Positions 36,424-48,090 of a stretch of 64,000 nucleotides of DNA are shown in pieces (the stretch's first letter is position 1; every line of letters starts with the position of its first letter). The DNA is taken from assembly GCF_003473485.1 (NCBI RefSeq), contig NC_053044.1:53918091-53982090 (forward strand), written 5' to 3'. The DNA is from Medicago truncatula. Taxonomy: Eukaryota; Streptophyta; Magnoliopsida; Fabales; Fabaceae. The notes beneath the pieces were generated by a model that worked only from the letters and a program-made list of their open reading frames with translations, searched no databases and was not told the origin of the DNA. Both the position numbers and the translations under genes were made by a program.

Positions 36424-38882
36424 CTACTGGTCATGATCCTGATGATGGTGCCTCCTCCTCGGCCTCTGGGCTCTCCTCCTGGTCAAAATCAGCGCGATCT
36501 GCTCCCTCATATGGGTCATGGCCTCATACCACTGCTGAGGGGTCATGCTCATGACCTCCTCCTGGCCTAACTGCGCATCAGCGTAGGCAACAGCGCCACT
36601 AACCATGTCATAGGTGTCAGGCGAGCTTCTCGCCTCATACCGCTGCCACTGCTCTGCAATGATCTGCTCTTCATTTGCAGGCCTCGGAAGATCTACTGGA
36701 ATAGGTGGCAAGATCTGAGGGTGAGACACCCTAGTGTACCACAGGACATAGCCATCCGCCACCCGCCATGTATCCTCTCCTGCCTGCTCACCCCGAGCGT
36801 CCGCCTTAAGCGTGTGAGTGCGGAAGTCAACGAACATCTGCACAATGGAAGGCGGGGGAGGTCCCTAACATCAGTCGGATGTCTGGGGATGGTCTGCACG
36901 TATCCGTACTGCCTCAAAACCCTCTCGGGCAAGTGACGGTACACCCTACGGACGCCGCACATAATCCATCCAGAATACCAGAAAACCTCCTCGAAGTCCT
37001 GGATCTCTCTGTGCTCCTCGTACGGCCTCCAACATACATCATCTAACTGTATACGATCGAGCAGTGACCGATACGTGATCCCCTCCCCATGACCCTTCTG
37101 GAGCTTCCACCTCGCTGCAACCGGATAGTTTTCCAGGTAGTCAGTGTTGAGATCAACACTGAAAAACCCTGGAAAATGCGCCAAAAACCATGCCTGCACA
37201 AACCAAACAAATAACATTTATAAATTATTACGCACGGAAAAATATAACAAAAAATTAAAAGTTCACAAAAAAATAAAGTTAACATAAATATAAAATTTCA
37301 GTTTTCTTACAGTGAGCAGTGTCACGCTCCCCCCAAGCGCTCTGTGTCCAGGCCTACATGCATCCGCCAACTCGCCGTATAGGTAGGCGAGGGTCATAGC
37401 TCCCCAGGAATAATTACACATCCCTGCGTAGCCGTCCGCCATGGTCGTCAAATATATCAGCTTGATGCGCTTGTTGCTTCTATCGCCAAACAACAAGCAT
37501 CCGACCAAGTACAGAAGGTAACACCGGACGCAGTATGTCCCGACTTTCTCCAGCTCCTCAACCTCCTCAGGATCCTCCGTACCCGCCAATACGTTGGCCC
37601 TACCAAGGTATGAGGTATAGAAGTCCCTCAGCCTGGGGTAGCTAATGTACCTACCGTACTCCTGGTTGCAGATCTTCTCAGCCTCATGCTGGGTCACACC
37701 AAGATACGTCATCAGCAGTGCCGCTCCCTCATGCTTGGGCATCTTCTTCCCATGGGCCAACATCCGCCCCTCAATAGGAAGATGCGTGAGACATGCGACA
37801 TCATCCAATGTCACAGTCATCTCCCCCATCGGCATGTGGAAGGTGCTGGTCTCCGGATGCCACCTCTCGCATAAAGTAAGCAGCAGGGCATGAAGCACGG
37901 TGGAGTACCCCAAGTAGACCAAGTCATGTAGCCCGCTCTGCTGAAGCGCATCCCAAAACCAATTCTCATTCCCGTTAGGGCGTCCGAGAGTGAAAATCTT
38001 CGCCCCATGATTAATCGGTTTAAGCACGCGGGTCTTACGAACCTGAAATAATAGAAAAAAAAATATGAATATAATAATTAAACATAAAAACACATAACAA
38101 TGTATAACAGTGTATATAATAATTAAAAACACATATAAACAAAACAATTAAACATAAAAAATAGAATTAAAAAAATAAACATATAACAGTGTATATAATA
38201 ATTAAAACAAACACACATTTAAAGAAAATAATTAAACATAAAGAAAAAGAATTAAAAAAAACACATATAGAGGTGAATATAATAATAAAAACAAACACAC
38301 ATTTAAAGAAAATATTTTAACATAAAGAAAAACCAATTAAAAAAAACACATATAAAAGTGGATATAATAATTAAACAAACACACATTTAAATTAAAGAAA
38401 ATATTTTAACATAAAGAAAAAACAATTAAAAAAAATACACTTACATTATTTGAATTATACCAGAGTGGCAACGCCACATGACCGGCATAAAAGTGGAGCA
38501 AGGACAAGTCAGCCGGTCCACCAGGAAAGGGAGGGTCCGTAGGTAACACCTCCGGTGCAGCAGCTGCTGCAATGTCATCCTCGTCTCCTGCATCCTGCTC
38601 ATGTGGTATATGATCCTGGTCATATCCACCGTCCGTCACATCATGATGTACCTGATCCTGATAGTTCAGGTACTCCACCCCAGTCTGGTCAATAGGCTGT
38701 GACGGGTCAACAACCTGTGACTCCTCAGGCTGTGTAGCCTGAGAGCTTCCTGAGCCATCTCCCCTCCGACCTCTACCCCTCTTTGGGATGTGGGCACTCT
38801 GTCTCTCCCTGCGGTGGCTCTGAGTCATGGCACGCCTACCACCAATCATCCTCGATGGATCAATGGGGTCCTGATCGGTCAT
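36424..38882 (-). CDS. Plant mobile domain (PMD / MAIN-like) protein carried by element B
   Basis: Exons 38882-38445 (146 codons), 38042-37311 (244 codons) and 37193-36424 join in phase. The ATG lies two bases after an acceptor ('tttgtag/at'), behind a leader intron whose donor ('cacaa/gtaag') is near 39,508. Exon 1 is polar and acidic with an Arg-rich start ('RERQSAHIPKRGRGRRGDG'). Exon 2 has the PMD core: 'RPNGNENWFWDALQQSGL', 'LCERWHPETSTFHMPMGEMT' and 'VTLDDVACLTHLPIEGRML'. Exon 3 ends in a basic His/Arg tail. The reading frame changes once near 36,860 in a run of C, so exon 3 is probably broken. PMD proteins such as MAIN and MAIL1 work with PP7-type phosphatases in gene silencing; many PMD genes are transposon-borne, as here. 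Length would be about 645 residues. Confidence 0.75.
38085..38440. repeat. Tandem array (about 4 units of 80-90 bp) in the PMD gene's first coding intron
   Basis: Units repeat 'aaacacacatttaaagaaaa' and 'tataataattaaa' with small changes. The array makes up nearly the whole intron between the first two coding exons. Confidence 0.7.
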
Positions 38883-39530
38883 ATCTACAAAAAATAAAAA
38901 ATAAAAATTAATATCATTCAACCACTTTATCAACAAACAGTAAACCTAAACAAAACCTACACTTTCACATTCAACCTAAACATAACCTAAACATAACCGC
39001 TTTCACATTAAACCACTTTACCAAAATAAAGACATTGATTGAACCTAAACATTATCATACACATTATCATTAACATTCAAACGCAAAAAATCAAATGCAT
39101 TATCATACACATTCAACTTAAACTAAACATAATTCAATATACACTTTTTCAATATGCATTCAACTTAATTCAACATACACGTTTTCGAATTACAATCAAG
39201 ATCGTATCCAATACCTAAACTAACTAAATAATCAATAAAATTGTCATTGACACATTTTATCAAACACTTTGTGTGCAAAGTATCAAACATACTCAAAATG
39301 TGTTATTTTGCCACCAATCAAAACCACATTATACCCTAACATCATTCAATCATCAATTAAACCAACTACATTCAATTATAAACTACATGCACTCATAAAA
39401 AAGTCAATTCCTACATCAACCCTAACCACATGAAAACTACCATTTTTTTAAAAAAAAAACCTACCCAAACTAACATTATGATTAAAAATGAGTCAAAATA
39501 CTTACTTGTGATTAAATGGAGATGATGCAC

Positions 39531-40142
39531 TGATGGCAATTGGACCCAGATCCAATGGATACCCACAAAAAATATCCACAATGGGTAGGGTAAAACCCCG
39601 CTTTTATGGATCTGGACACGGGTACGGGTAATACCCACAAAATTAAATGGGTACGGGCACGGGTAAGGGTACTATACTACCCAGACCCGCAACCCGCATA
39701 TACATATTTATATAATATATCATAAATTATTTATTTATTTTTTATGTATAATTAATTAATTTATTTAGCTATTTCAGCTTAAACCTAAACTTAAACCAAA
39801 CAACTGCTTAATACAATAACAACTCCATTATGCCGGTGTATAATTTTTTAGGGATATTTTGGATGTTTTCTATTTGACTAAATACCACGATTCATATTAT
39901 TTTATGAGTTAATTTTAAAAAATTGGGATCGTAGTTTTATTTCATTTGTGATATTTTTTTTTCATAGTTAAAGTGCGGGTAATGAATGCGGGTATGGGCA
40001 CTGAGGTACCCATAGGCTATGGGGAAGGGGACTAAAGTTGTTGCCCACGAGGGTACGGGCACGGGTACGGGTATTTTTTATAAATGCGGGGATGGGGACG
40101 GGCACTGTAGTACCCTACCCATTGGGTACCCATTGCCATCCC
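39531..40142. mobile_element. MITE (about 610 bp) nested in element B
   Basis: The left end 'gatggcaattggacccagat' and the inverted right end 'ggatggcaatgggtacccaa' match. Both arms have 'gggtacgggcacgggta' words around an A+T-rich centre. hAT kin are likely from the terminal sequence. It splits the leader of the PMD gene from the element's right terminus, so that gene's promoter is probably displaced. Confidence 0.65.
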
Positions 40143-41204
40143 TACACTTGATTTTGCTGAAAAATCGAAGTTGGATGGTTTGGAAGAAATTTTGAAGAAT
40201 GAAGAAAACTGAGTTTCTGCGTTCTGGTTATGTCCAGTTTTCCTCGGCAGTTAACTGCCGAGGAAATCCTCGGTAGTTAGCTGCCGCCGGTTCACTAAAA
40301 ACTTCGGCACTTAACTGCCGAAGGGCATTTTCGTATTTTACTGGTGTGGCACAACCATACTATATGTGGGAACAGCAATTCTCGAGAAATTTTGATGGAG
40401 TGAGTTTGAATAGAAATCCACTGTATTCCCTCATGTAGTGGTGTAACGGTCGATTTGGTTCGATTCTTTTGGAGAAAATAAATTTGAACCAATGTTATTT
40501 TTTTTTAAGATGCCAAAAATAAAATATATTATAAATCCTCTTCATTTTGCACAAGATGTGCTTAAATAGAAAAAAAAAATACAAAGAGTCATAATAATAA
40601 AGATGACAAAAAGCAAGAACCAAAATTACAAAGTTGGTGTACCACGTTGAAGACCATAAAAAATGAAAATCAAAAGTAAAATCTGATTTATTCGTTTTTA
40701 ACCACCACTACAAATGAAGCTTAATACTATCCTAAAGTTGATCGTAACCTAAAATTTTGTTGTTAAAATTCTTAAATGACGTTCCTTTCAAACGATCTAA
40801 GGACAGACCAACCTAAAAGAGTAGGTCGTGTGGATCAATGTAGTTTTTGTGAAAATTTCTCACAAAATTCAAAACAAACCGATCAAACAGGTTGGTTTGA
40901 TTATGTTCACGGAGTTGACATTTTTAAACATTTAAGAAAATTGTTTTAAAAAATCTAAGTAATTTACTTTTCATAAAAAAAAAAAAAAAAATCATAGATT
41001 TTTCGTAAGTACATAGCTACAATGAAAATACATGAACACGTGGTATATATATTTTTTAAGATAACATTGAAATAATAATAAATATAATAATTTTGTTTGG
41101 TTCTCATACGATTGGTTTTGAATGACGTAAAATTAATACCTGAATCAAGAAGCTTGATGTTCTACCATCTAAAAGTTTCTGATAATACATGGAAATGATA
41201 AAAA

Positions 41205-41270
41205 AGTTTAACGGTAGTTAACTACCACCAATTTTTTAATTTTAAATTCAGCAGTTAACTATCGTTGGAG
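41205..41270. mobile_element. Orphan copy of the element A/B palindromic subterminal motif
   Basis: 'ggtagttaactacc' and then 'cagcagttaactatcgttgg' lie 35 bases apart, as in the arms of elements A and B. No element body or partner end is visible nearby. Probably the remains of a third relative. Confidence 0.4.
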
Positions 41271-41535
41271 TCATTTTGATCATTTTCATGTGTTATTATT
41301 AAGTTTTGGAGGTTAGAACAACAATTGTTCTGAATCAAATTGGGATTGGGTTTGATTGGGACCCAACTTGCTTGTTTAAATCTTCGGTTCATGTAGTCAT
41401 TAATTCAGTTCCACACTCCTATTCTCATGTTAAATTACACGCGAGATTCATTCCCCTTGTACTTTCTTCAATTTTTATTTTTTTGGTCAAGTACTTTCTT
41501 CTATTTTTTACTAGCAAAAAGACGGTACTCACGTG

Positions 41536-42290
41536 CAGGGCCGTTCCTAAGTAATTGGAGGCTCGGCTCTCATGTAAAAATAGGCCCCCTAATAAAATAA
41601 AATAAAATATATTTTTTAAAACAACAATTATCTATTTAAATTGAAAATAAGATCTTTAAAGACTAAAAAAAGGTGTTTATTGTAACTAATACATAAAAGA
41701 TCAATATTCTAATCAATTATATAAAAATTGAATTCAAGCGAATATCTTTATCAATCTTCTAGGTTATATTTTTCCTTAGTTTGTACAGAGCCAAAAATAA
41801 AAGGTTTGTAATGTTTTTTTAAAGAATAATTATAATGTTTGTTCTTGCAAATAAAAAAATTATAATATTTGTTGTTAGAGTTTAACTATCTTATACAATA
41901 AGCATCGGCCAAAAATTACAAGAAGTGTTCTAACAAAATAAGAAAAAAAAATTATATTATGTTTTCATTTGTAAATATATAATCAAATATGTTAAGGATA
42001 ATTTGGCTAAATTGAAGAGATGATAGATAAACTTCAAATCCATAAAAAATAATGTCTAAGTCAAAGCCTTGTCATACTAAAAATATTAATTATAGAAGCA
42101 AAAAGGAAAAGAAAATCATAAAACATGAAATGTGAGTGTTGAACCCATGACCAAAGCATTAACAGCTTGCTATTGTAACACTAGGCTGCTTTAGCCAACA
42201 TAATATATAATTAACGCTAAATATATTTATTATTTTTTACTGGGCTATAAATTTTTATATGAGGCCCATACCTTAGGGAGGCCCAGCTCC
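41536..42290. mobile_element. hAT-like non-autonomous repeat (about 750 bp)
   Basis: It starts 'cagggccgttcctaagtaat', followed by 'ataggccccctaataaaata'. It closes with 'atgaggcccataccttaggg' and 'gaggcccagctcc'. The 'cagggccg' start is typical of a plant hAT-like repeat. The ends are only partly inverted, and no target duplication is clear. Confidence 0.4.
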
Positions 42291-42850
42291 ATTGAGCTGT
42301 TTATCTTTCCGCTTTTTTTATTGCGCTAACATTTGAGAATTAGGAGCGGTGTTCTTTTATGAAATTTTGATTAAAACTAAAAATATAATCGTTTGTTGCT
42401 TTCAAGTTATAACAAACCAAACTAACCATGATTATCTATTTCAATAACACAAAAAATATAACAAAAAAAAATATCTAGATACCTTTTTTTACGACACCAA
42501 CAATAATCTTTATTATATAAAATGTTGTTTAAGGGTATAATTGAAATAATGGAAACGTATATAAATATAATCATCTAGTTTGTTACACTTTTTAAATGAT
42601 AAAGGAAAAAAAAAAACAGACATATATATAATCATATCATGTTTGTTATATTTTTTTTAATATTTAAATTTATTTTTATCCTTTGTTACTTGTATTGAAA
42701 ATCTAGGATATAATGTTTTCAAAAAAAAAAAACTGTCTCATTTTTAAGGAAAGGTCGCAACTTTTAAGAAATTATTATTATTTAAGAAAATTTTCTACTC
42801 TCATATAATAAATTATTCAAAATAAAATATATAATTAACTATTTAATGCA

Positions 42851-42989
42851 ATATTGTTTTTTGTCAAGTATTCTAGTGGTTAGAATTTATTTTTTTACAG
42901 GGTGAATAAGTGGGGTGTCTAGAGTTCGAACTCTGTCCTCTACGTATAACAATGCATGTCTCTAACAACCGAGTTATGCTCACGTGAAA
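42851..42989 (-). mobile_element. tRNA-derived SINE with perfect 10-bp target duplication
   Basis: On the minus strand it reads 'gtgagcataactcggttgtt' (A-box region), 'gagttcgaactct' (B box) and a tail ending 'cttgacaaaaaac'. ATTTAATGCA flanks it at 42,841-42,850 and 42,990-42,999. It belongs to the same family as the copy at 55,610. Confidence 0.8.
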
Positions 42990-43515
42990 ATTTAATGCAG
43001 GATTTCTAGTTCAAACATCCCACTTTTAAGATGTGAATTTCTAGCCATTAAAATACTTGAGAAATAAATAAACAAATATTAAAGTTATAAACGTGGCTGG
43101 ATTTAGTTACAAAAAAGAGTTACACATTCAATGTGCAAGGTTTTCATAAAAGTAGTTTTAAAGCAATCAATATTGCTCGGTTTTCAATTTCTTTTGAATC
43201 AATTTGTACTTAAATTTTTCATTGATTCGGATCAATTTGGATGTCAACACTATTAAACTTCGATGAATATTTACAAAATGAAAAATCATCACTATGCTAG
43301 TTGGTTAACCTACAATTTTTTGTTTTTTGAAGGCACCTACAGATTTATCAGATAGTACTTTTATCAATTTAAAAAATTGAAACATCATATCGTTGCTTTT
43401 AGAGGATAATTTTAGTTCATTAATATTTTTCTGTAATTTAGACTAAAAAAGAAATCACAAAAAAATTTCATACATTTCAAACTAAACAAATTGCTTTCTG
43501 AGGATAATTTACCAG

Positions 43516-43776
43516 CATGCATGTCACACAGTAATTATGGTACCAAAATTATTCAATAGAATCATTTATCCAAACATACATATTCCCAGGTTTCATATCA
43601 CATAGTGATATGCTGTTTTGTCTAAGTAATTTTAGCAGAGACACTAGTCATTTAAGAGGACAGGTGTTGCTTCTTGTACTACATAGTTTCATGCAATGCA
43701 GCCACGACATGCAATGCTTCTTCACCTCTTGCCAAGTAATCTGTCACCGGTTCCCCTTATAATAATGCTATATACC
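43516..43776 (+). promoter_or_regulatory. Oleosin promoter with RY elements and TATA box
   Basis: CATGCATG (43,516-43,523) is a full RY element, the site of B3 seed factors such as ABI3 and FUS3. CATGCA occurs twice more (43,690 and 43,708), the second next to a 'ccacgac' ABRE-like word. 'ctatatacc' (43,768-43,776) is the TATA box, about 100 bases before the start codon. This is the usual layout of seed-storage promoters. Confidence 0.65.
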
Positions 43777-43877
43777 AACGCTTCTTTTTCACACAAACAA
43801 CTCTACCATCAACTCTCAACACTAAAAACTCAATCCTCAATCATAATTTTTTTTTCTTGTGAATTTGTCTTGCCACC

Positions 43878-44363
43878 ATGACTGATCAAGGAAGAACAGG
43901 ATCCTACTCATCATATGGAGGATCCTACGGAGGATCACCCTATGACACCAACATCAACAACAACAACCAACCCTCACGCCAAACAGTGAAGTTCATAACA
44001 GCTGCAACTATTGGTGTGACACTGTTGTTCTTGTCTGGACTAATCCTTGTTGGTACTGTCATAGGATTAATCATTGCAACCCCTCTACTTGTTATCTTCA
44101 GTCCTATCCTAGTTCCAGCTGCTATAGTCCTATCACTCATTGCTGGTGGCTTTATGTTCTCTGGTGGTTGTGGTGTAGCTGCTATAGCTGCATTGTCATG
44201 GATATACAACTATGTCTCTGGTAACCGCCCTGCTGGTACTGACACTCTTGATTATGCTAAAGGTTTGATTACTGATAAGGCTAGGGATGTGAAGGAAAGG
44301 GCCAAGGACTATGGAAATTATGCTCAGGGTAGAGCACAAGATGCCACAACAGGCGCTTATTAA
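43878..44363 (+). CDS. Oleosin (seed oil-body structural protein)
   Basis: A single exon of 161 residues. Residues 1 to about 37 are polar with Gly/Tyr/Ser repeats ('[15 protein letters not shown]'). Residues about 38-110 are one long hydrophobic hairpin with the proline knot '[13 protein letters not shown]' at its turn, the hallmark of oleosins. The C-terminus is amphipathic ('[20 protein letters not shown]'). Oleosin coats oil bodies in seeds with a phospholipid monolayer and stops them fusing during desiccation. From size it belongs to the higher-molecular-weight class. The start is the ATG in 'gccaccATGactg', a good initiation context. Confidence 0.97.
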   Translation: MTDQGRTGSYSSYGGSYGGSPYDTNINNNNQPSRQTVKFITAATIGVTLLFLSGLILVGTVIGLIIATPLLVIFSPILVPAAIVLSLIAGGFMFSGGCGVAAIAALSWIYNYVSGNRPAGTDTLDYAKGLITDKARDVKERAKDYGNYAQGRAQDATTGAY

Positions 44364-44608
44364 TGATCGTGTGGATTGCTTCCACCTTTCTACATTTGCA
44401 TGTTCCATGTTCAGTTCACTCCTTGTCACCTCATCTGTTTTGTTTTGTATCCTGTTAATGTGCCGTGTTCTATGTTGTTCTGCTAGTTTTTGTATTTCCT
44501 TCGTTTTCGAAGTTAAATATTTCGCCTTATTTGTGTAAGCATTGTGTTGGTTAATAAACACCTCTCTTTTGTAGCTACAAGATTTCCTCTTGTTTAAGAT
44601 ATGTAATA

Positions 44609-44707
44609 ATGTTAATGTGATGGATTAATGTTTCTCCCCTTAATGGTGATGTTTTTCATCATGTTAATGTGATGGATTAATGTTTCCTCCCTTAATGGTG
44701 ATGTTTT
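44609..44707. repeat. Tandem duplication, two 52-bp units, downstream of oleosin
   Basis: 'tgttaatgtgatggattaat' followed by 'cccttaatggtgatgttttt' occurs twice with one or two differences. It lies about 250 bases past the stop codon, possibly beyond the poly(A) site. Confidence 0.85.
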
Positions 44708-44709
44708 TG

Positions 44710-46340
44710 TGTCCCTTTTACAAAATTACTTTACTCGCCAAAATAAACAAATAAAAACCTGTGAACATCAGGATAAACACAAGAAATCCTGACATTCTCT
44801 TAGAATGTAGATAAACTCAACAACAAAACTTTGTCAAAATGACACATGCATTTTGGATACCATAAATATTAGTAATTCGTACTCTCCATTCCTAATCTTG
44901 AAATCAGTTATAATCATTGGCACACAATGGTGGGCAGTCCTTTGATCCAATTCAAATTCTAATATAGGGAAAAAAATATATTTATTAGGATTGATGTTCA
45001 GTCCTGAAATGCCTAAATTTTAATATAGTATCGGCATCAAAGATTCATTAGGCCTCCTGGATGTGAGAGTTGAGAGTCCTACATTGCCTAAGAAGTCCTA
45101 CATTAGATCAACCCCTATTGGTTACTGGTGTCAAGCTCTTGATTCAAGCTCTTGGTATTCAATCATAATCATGGGCGGCGTAGTTTTCACCCAACTATTT
45201 TTAAGATTAACAACAAAGATCACCGTAGAATTGTAAATTGCTTGCAGACGGTGGAATCTCCGTGCTAGGTGGTGGAATCCGTTACGACTGCTATTTTTGA
45301 GTTTCCTGCTATTCAAAGCTTTCTGGGGTTTTTCTCATGTTTTTGGTGGTTTTTAATCGTTATTAGGTATGATTTGCATCTGATTTACTACAATTCTACT
45401 GTTTACGATCTTATGATCCTTTCCAGATCTTACCGAGTATCACGATTCTGAGTACCTTGATGTTGAGAGTTTTTCATCAAAGTAATTAATGTGTTAAACA
45501 CTATTCCAAAATTTGAGTTCATCTTGGATTTATTGTATTACGAATTAAGTTCATCCATCTAGCAAACTTATAGAGTAAACTGATGTTAGTTGTAGGAAAT
45601 TTATATTATGACTGACATTTACTTCTTTACTACTTCAGTGGAACAGTTGGTACTTGTTACATGTTAGGATTACTGGATAAATAAATAATAACTAAATAAG
45701 CAAACAGACAAACAGAAGAATGAATGTCTGGTTAATGATGGAAACACAGAAGATGAAGGATTGAAACAAAATATACGGAATGAAGAAGATATATGTATGC
45801 CTACATACATAATCAATCCCCCTCTGAATGACACGTTGTATTCTTGTTCTTGTATTGTTAGATACCGTAGTTTTGGGCATAAAATACAAAGTGTGTGGAA
45901 TTAATTACTATAGTCCAGTGGCAAATTAACAACGTGACGGCCATCATGACATCTTGTTTTCTGTTCCCTCTTTTCAATATAAACAGATGTATAGCATCAC
46001 AGGTAATTTAATTTATTATAAATTTAAGAATACCATAAGAAATTCTACACATCTCTTTTGAAAAATTAAGAGCTCATTCTATATAAATAGGTGGTAAATT
46101 TGGTTACATATTGCCTCTCGATTCAATAAAAGCTTAGTAAGATTAGGGGTTTATAGGTTCTAAGGAATAGTCTGAATTTGATCATAAATATATCACTACC
46201 TTGCCATTGTAAAAAAAACATTAATATACTTGTTGAAATCATCATATGTATGATTCCAAGAGAAACTGATAATTATTAAGAAAAATAGTATCATACAATA
46301 CTGCACAGTAAACATAATGCAGAATTTTTACAAGCTGTAA
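44710..46340. other. Intergenic region between oleosin and the AIG2-like gene
   Basis: No gene is seen. Around 45,040-45,140, 'gtcctacattgcctaagaag' and 'tcctacattagatcaacccc' resemble the end of an old LTR-type element, but no partner or coding part is present, so this is only a suggestion. Confidence 0.4.
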
Positions 46341-46343
46341 GCA

Positions 46344-48090
46344 TCAAGGGTCAAGTGGCTTATCGTTTTCTTGCTTATAGAAGGTTTCATAAGTCTGAAC
46401 TCTTGGCTTTGATTCTGGCAATTCCAACTGTTGCATGAAGCTATCAGTCATCTTGACGAAATCATTCATGTGATCTTTTTTCCACTCCTTCGAAGTCAAA
46501 ACATCAGGAAGAGAATAAGAACATTCTTCTTGAATAGGGAGTGATGCATAAAAAGATATTTAAATTTGAATCTAGAATTAGAAACGAATAAATTAAAAGA
46601 GCATGTGAAGATCAAAGACATTCACAGAAACTACTATGCAGGTTGTATGTCAAAATAAGAGACTTCAAAATACAGGACAAACTCTTCTTCTTTCAATTGA
46701 TATCTATAATGAATCAATAACATAAATTAACCTTGAATAAAACCTCAAATGTTTTACTATCAAGCATTTACATACTCAGCTTTTTATTTTATAGGAGTCA
46801 AAATACAACTAACACAGTGCGATCCACCTTTTATTTTGTGCTGAAAAGAAAAGTATCCGTAAGGTGTTCATCAAGGAACTTAAATCGTTATTTTGCATTG
46901 CTGATCACTAAATATGTTACAGACAAGAAGAGTCATATCTGGTTTGGAGAATTTGTCAACCCCCAATTACCCAGAGGAAGAATTTCTCAGATTTGTATTT
47001 GGTGCAGCTTCACACAATTTTTTTTATCTCAACTCATCCAATCTCAAATTAACAGTCGAGATCGTTTAAAATTGATTTTGGTATTGTGTAATGTAAACCG
47101 TTAGACCTCACTTGAGATCGTTTACTGCATGAAAGAAACGTACCTTTCCCACTGCAGGGAATCCGGATCTAGTTGCTAAATCAACAAACAAAGTTCTTAC
47201 TTACTAATGCAACCATGAACAAAGGCTTAAGTAAATAATTAAGTGGCAAATGATGAAGTAATTGTCCCAACACACAGAGAATAAATATATTGAATATCAT
47301 TTCATCCCCAAAATGGTAGGAAGAATGATACAATAGAAGGAATTTGTTTGGAAAATACCTCAAAATCCCACTCAGCATATAAATCAGGATCATTTGGATT
47401 GCTCCAAACATAAGCATAAACTCTCAAATTTTCAGAATTGTCCTGTACAAATAATTTGACGTTAACATTCTTGTTCTAAGATCATGATGACTTTAGAAAT
47501 CAATTAACATTGAATTGAATGAAACATAAAAATAAAATGAATTTGTATATGTAAAACTTAGTTACCATTAAGAAAACCTCAACATCAGTTTTAGTATACT
47601 CAACATCCTCAAACTCATCTAAAATATCGAGTTCAACTCCAGAGATGCCAAGAAGAACCTGAAAAATAGAATTAATTAATTAAATTTGGTAAGGTTGAAT
47701 TAAAAAATGAAGAGTGTGGAAGAATTATTTGTTATGATGAATAGAATTGAATTGATTATCTTACTCTGCCAGTGACTTTCTTGGTATGAACGGGGAGGAT
47801 AGCAGGATAAACGCGATCTTTGATCTTAAATCTGTGACTGTATACAAATTAATCTTAATAGAAGAGTTGAATTGATAGATTTATGAATGAAAGAGGAGAG
47901 AGTAAGAAAGAACTAACTAGTCGGAGAGGGTAGCGGGTGAAGATGGAGGGACGCGTTTCAAGAGGGCACAAACAACCTCATCGGCAAGGAGGCTTCCATA
48001 AACAAAAACGTTGTGATTGTGATTGTGATTCTGATTCTGAGTAGTGCCCGCTCCAACTCCAACTACGCTAGTATTCATTGCGACGCTCAT
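46344..48090 (-). CDS. AIG2-like protein (gamma-glutamylcyclotransferase-fold)
   Basis: Five exons, 48090-47918, 47837-47765, 47658-47566, 47442-47359 and 46487-46344, join in phase to 188 residues. The family signature 'NVFVYGSLLADEVV' follows an Asn/His-rich start made by an (AC)-type codon repeat. Next come 'RVYPAILPV', 'KKVTGRVLLGISG', 'ELDILDEFEDVEYTKTDVEV' (with the acidic residues of the active-site region), 'VYAYVWSNPNDPDLYAEWDF' and a Glu/Lys-rich tail. AIG2-like proteins share the fold of gamma-glutamylamine cyclotransferase. Arabidopsis members are linked to pathogen response and recently to lipid and hydroxycinnamate metabolism, but the substrate here is unknown. An upstream in-frame ATG at 48,117 would add 9 residues; I prefer 48,090 because the extra residues are not family-like. 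Confidence 0.9.

Larger units (their letters stand above)
35976..40383. mobile_element. Inverted-repeat DNA element B (4.4 kb) carrying a plant mobile domain gene
   Basis: The left end 'gagaattgttgttcccacat' (35,976) and the inverted right end 'gagaattgctgttcccacat' (40,383) match. 'agtaaaatacgaaaatg' is shared next, and then 'cggcagttaactgccgagg' occurs in both arms; similarity continues for about 170 bases. The internal gene is on the minus strand. No transposase is seen. The design matches element A at 16,296, so it is probably Mutator-like, but I could not find a clean 9-bp target duplication. A separate MITE (39,531-40,142) has inserted between the right arm and the gene. Confidence 0.75.

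Noticed and set aside
46733-47104. 123-codon plus-strand frame inside the last intron of the AIG2-like gene
   Set aside because: No recognisable domain, no splice partners, and it lies opposite a well-supported gene's intron.
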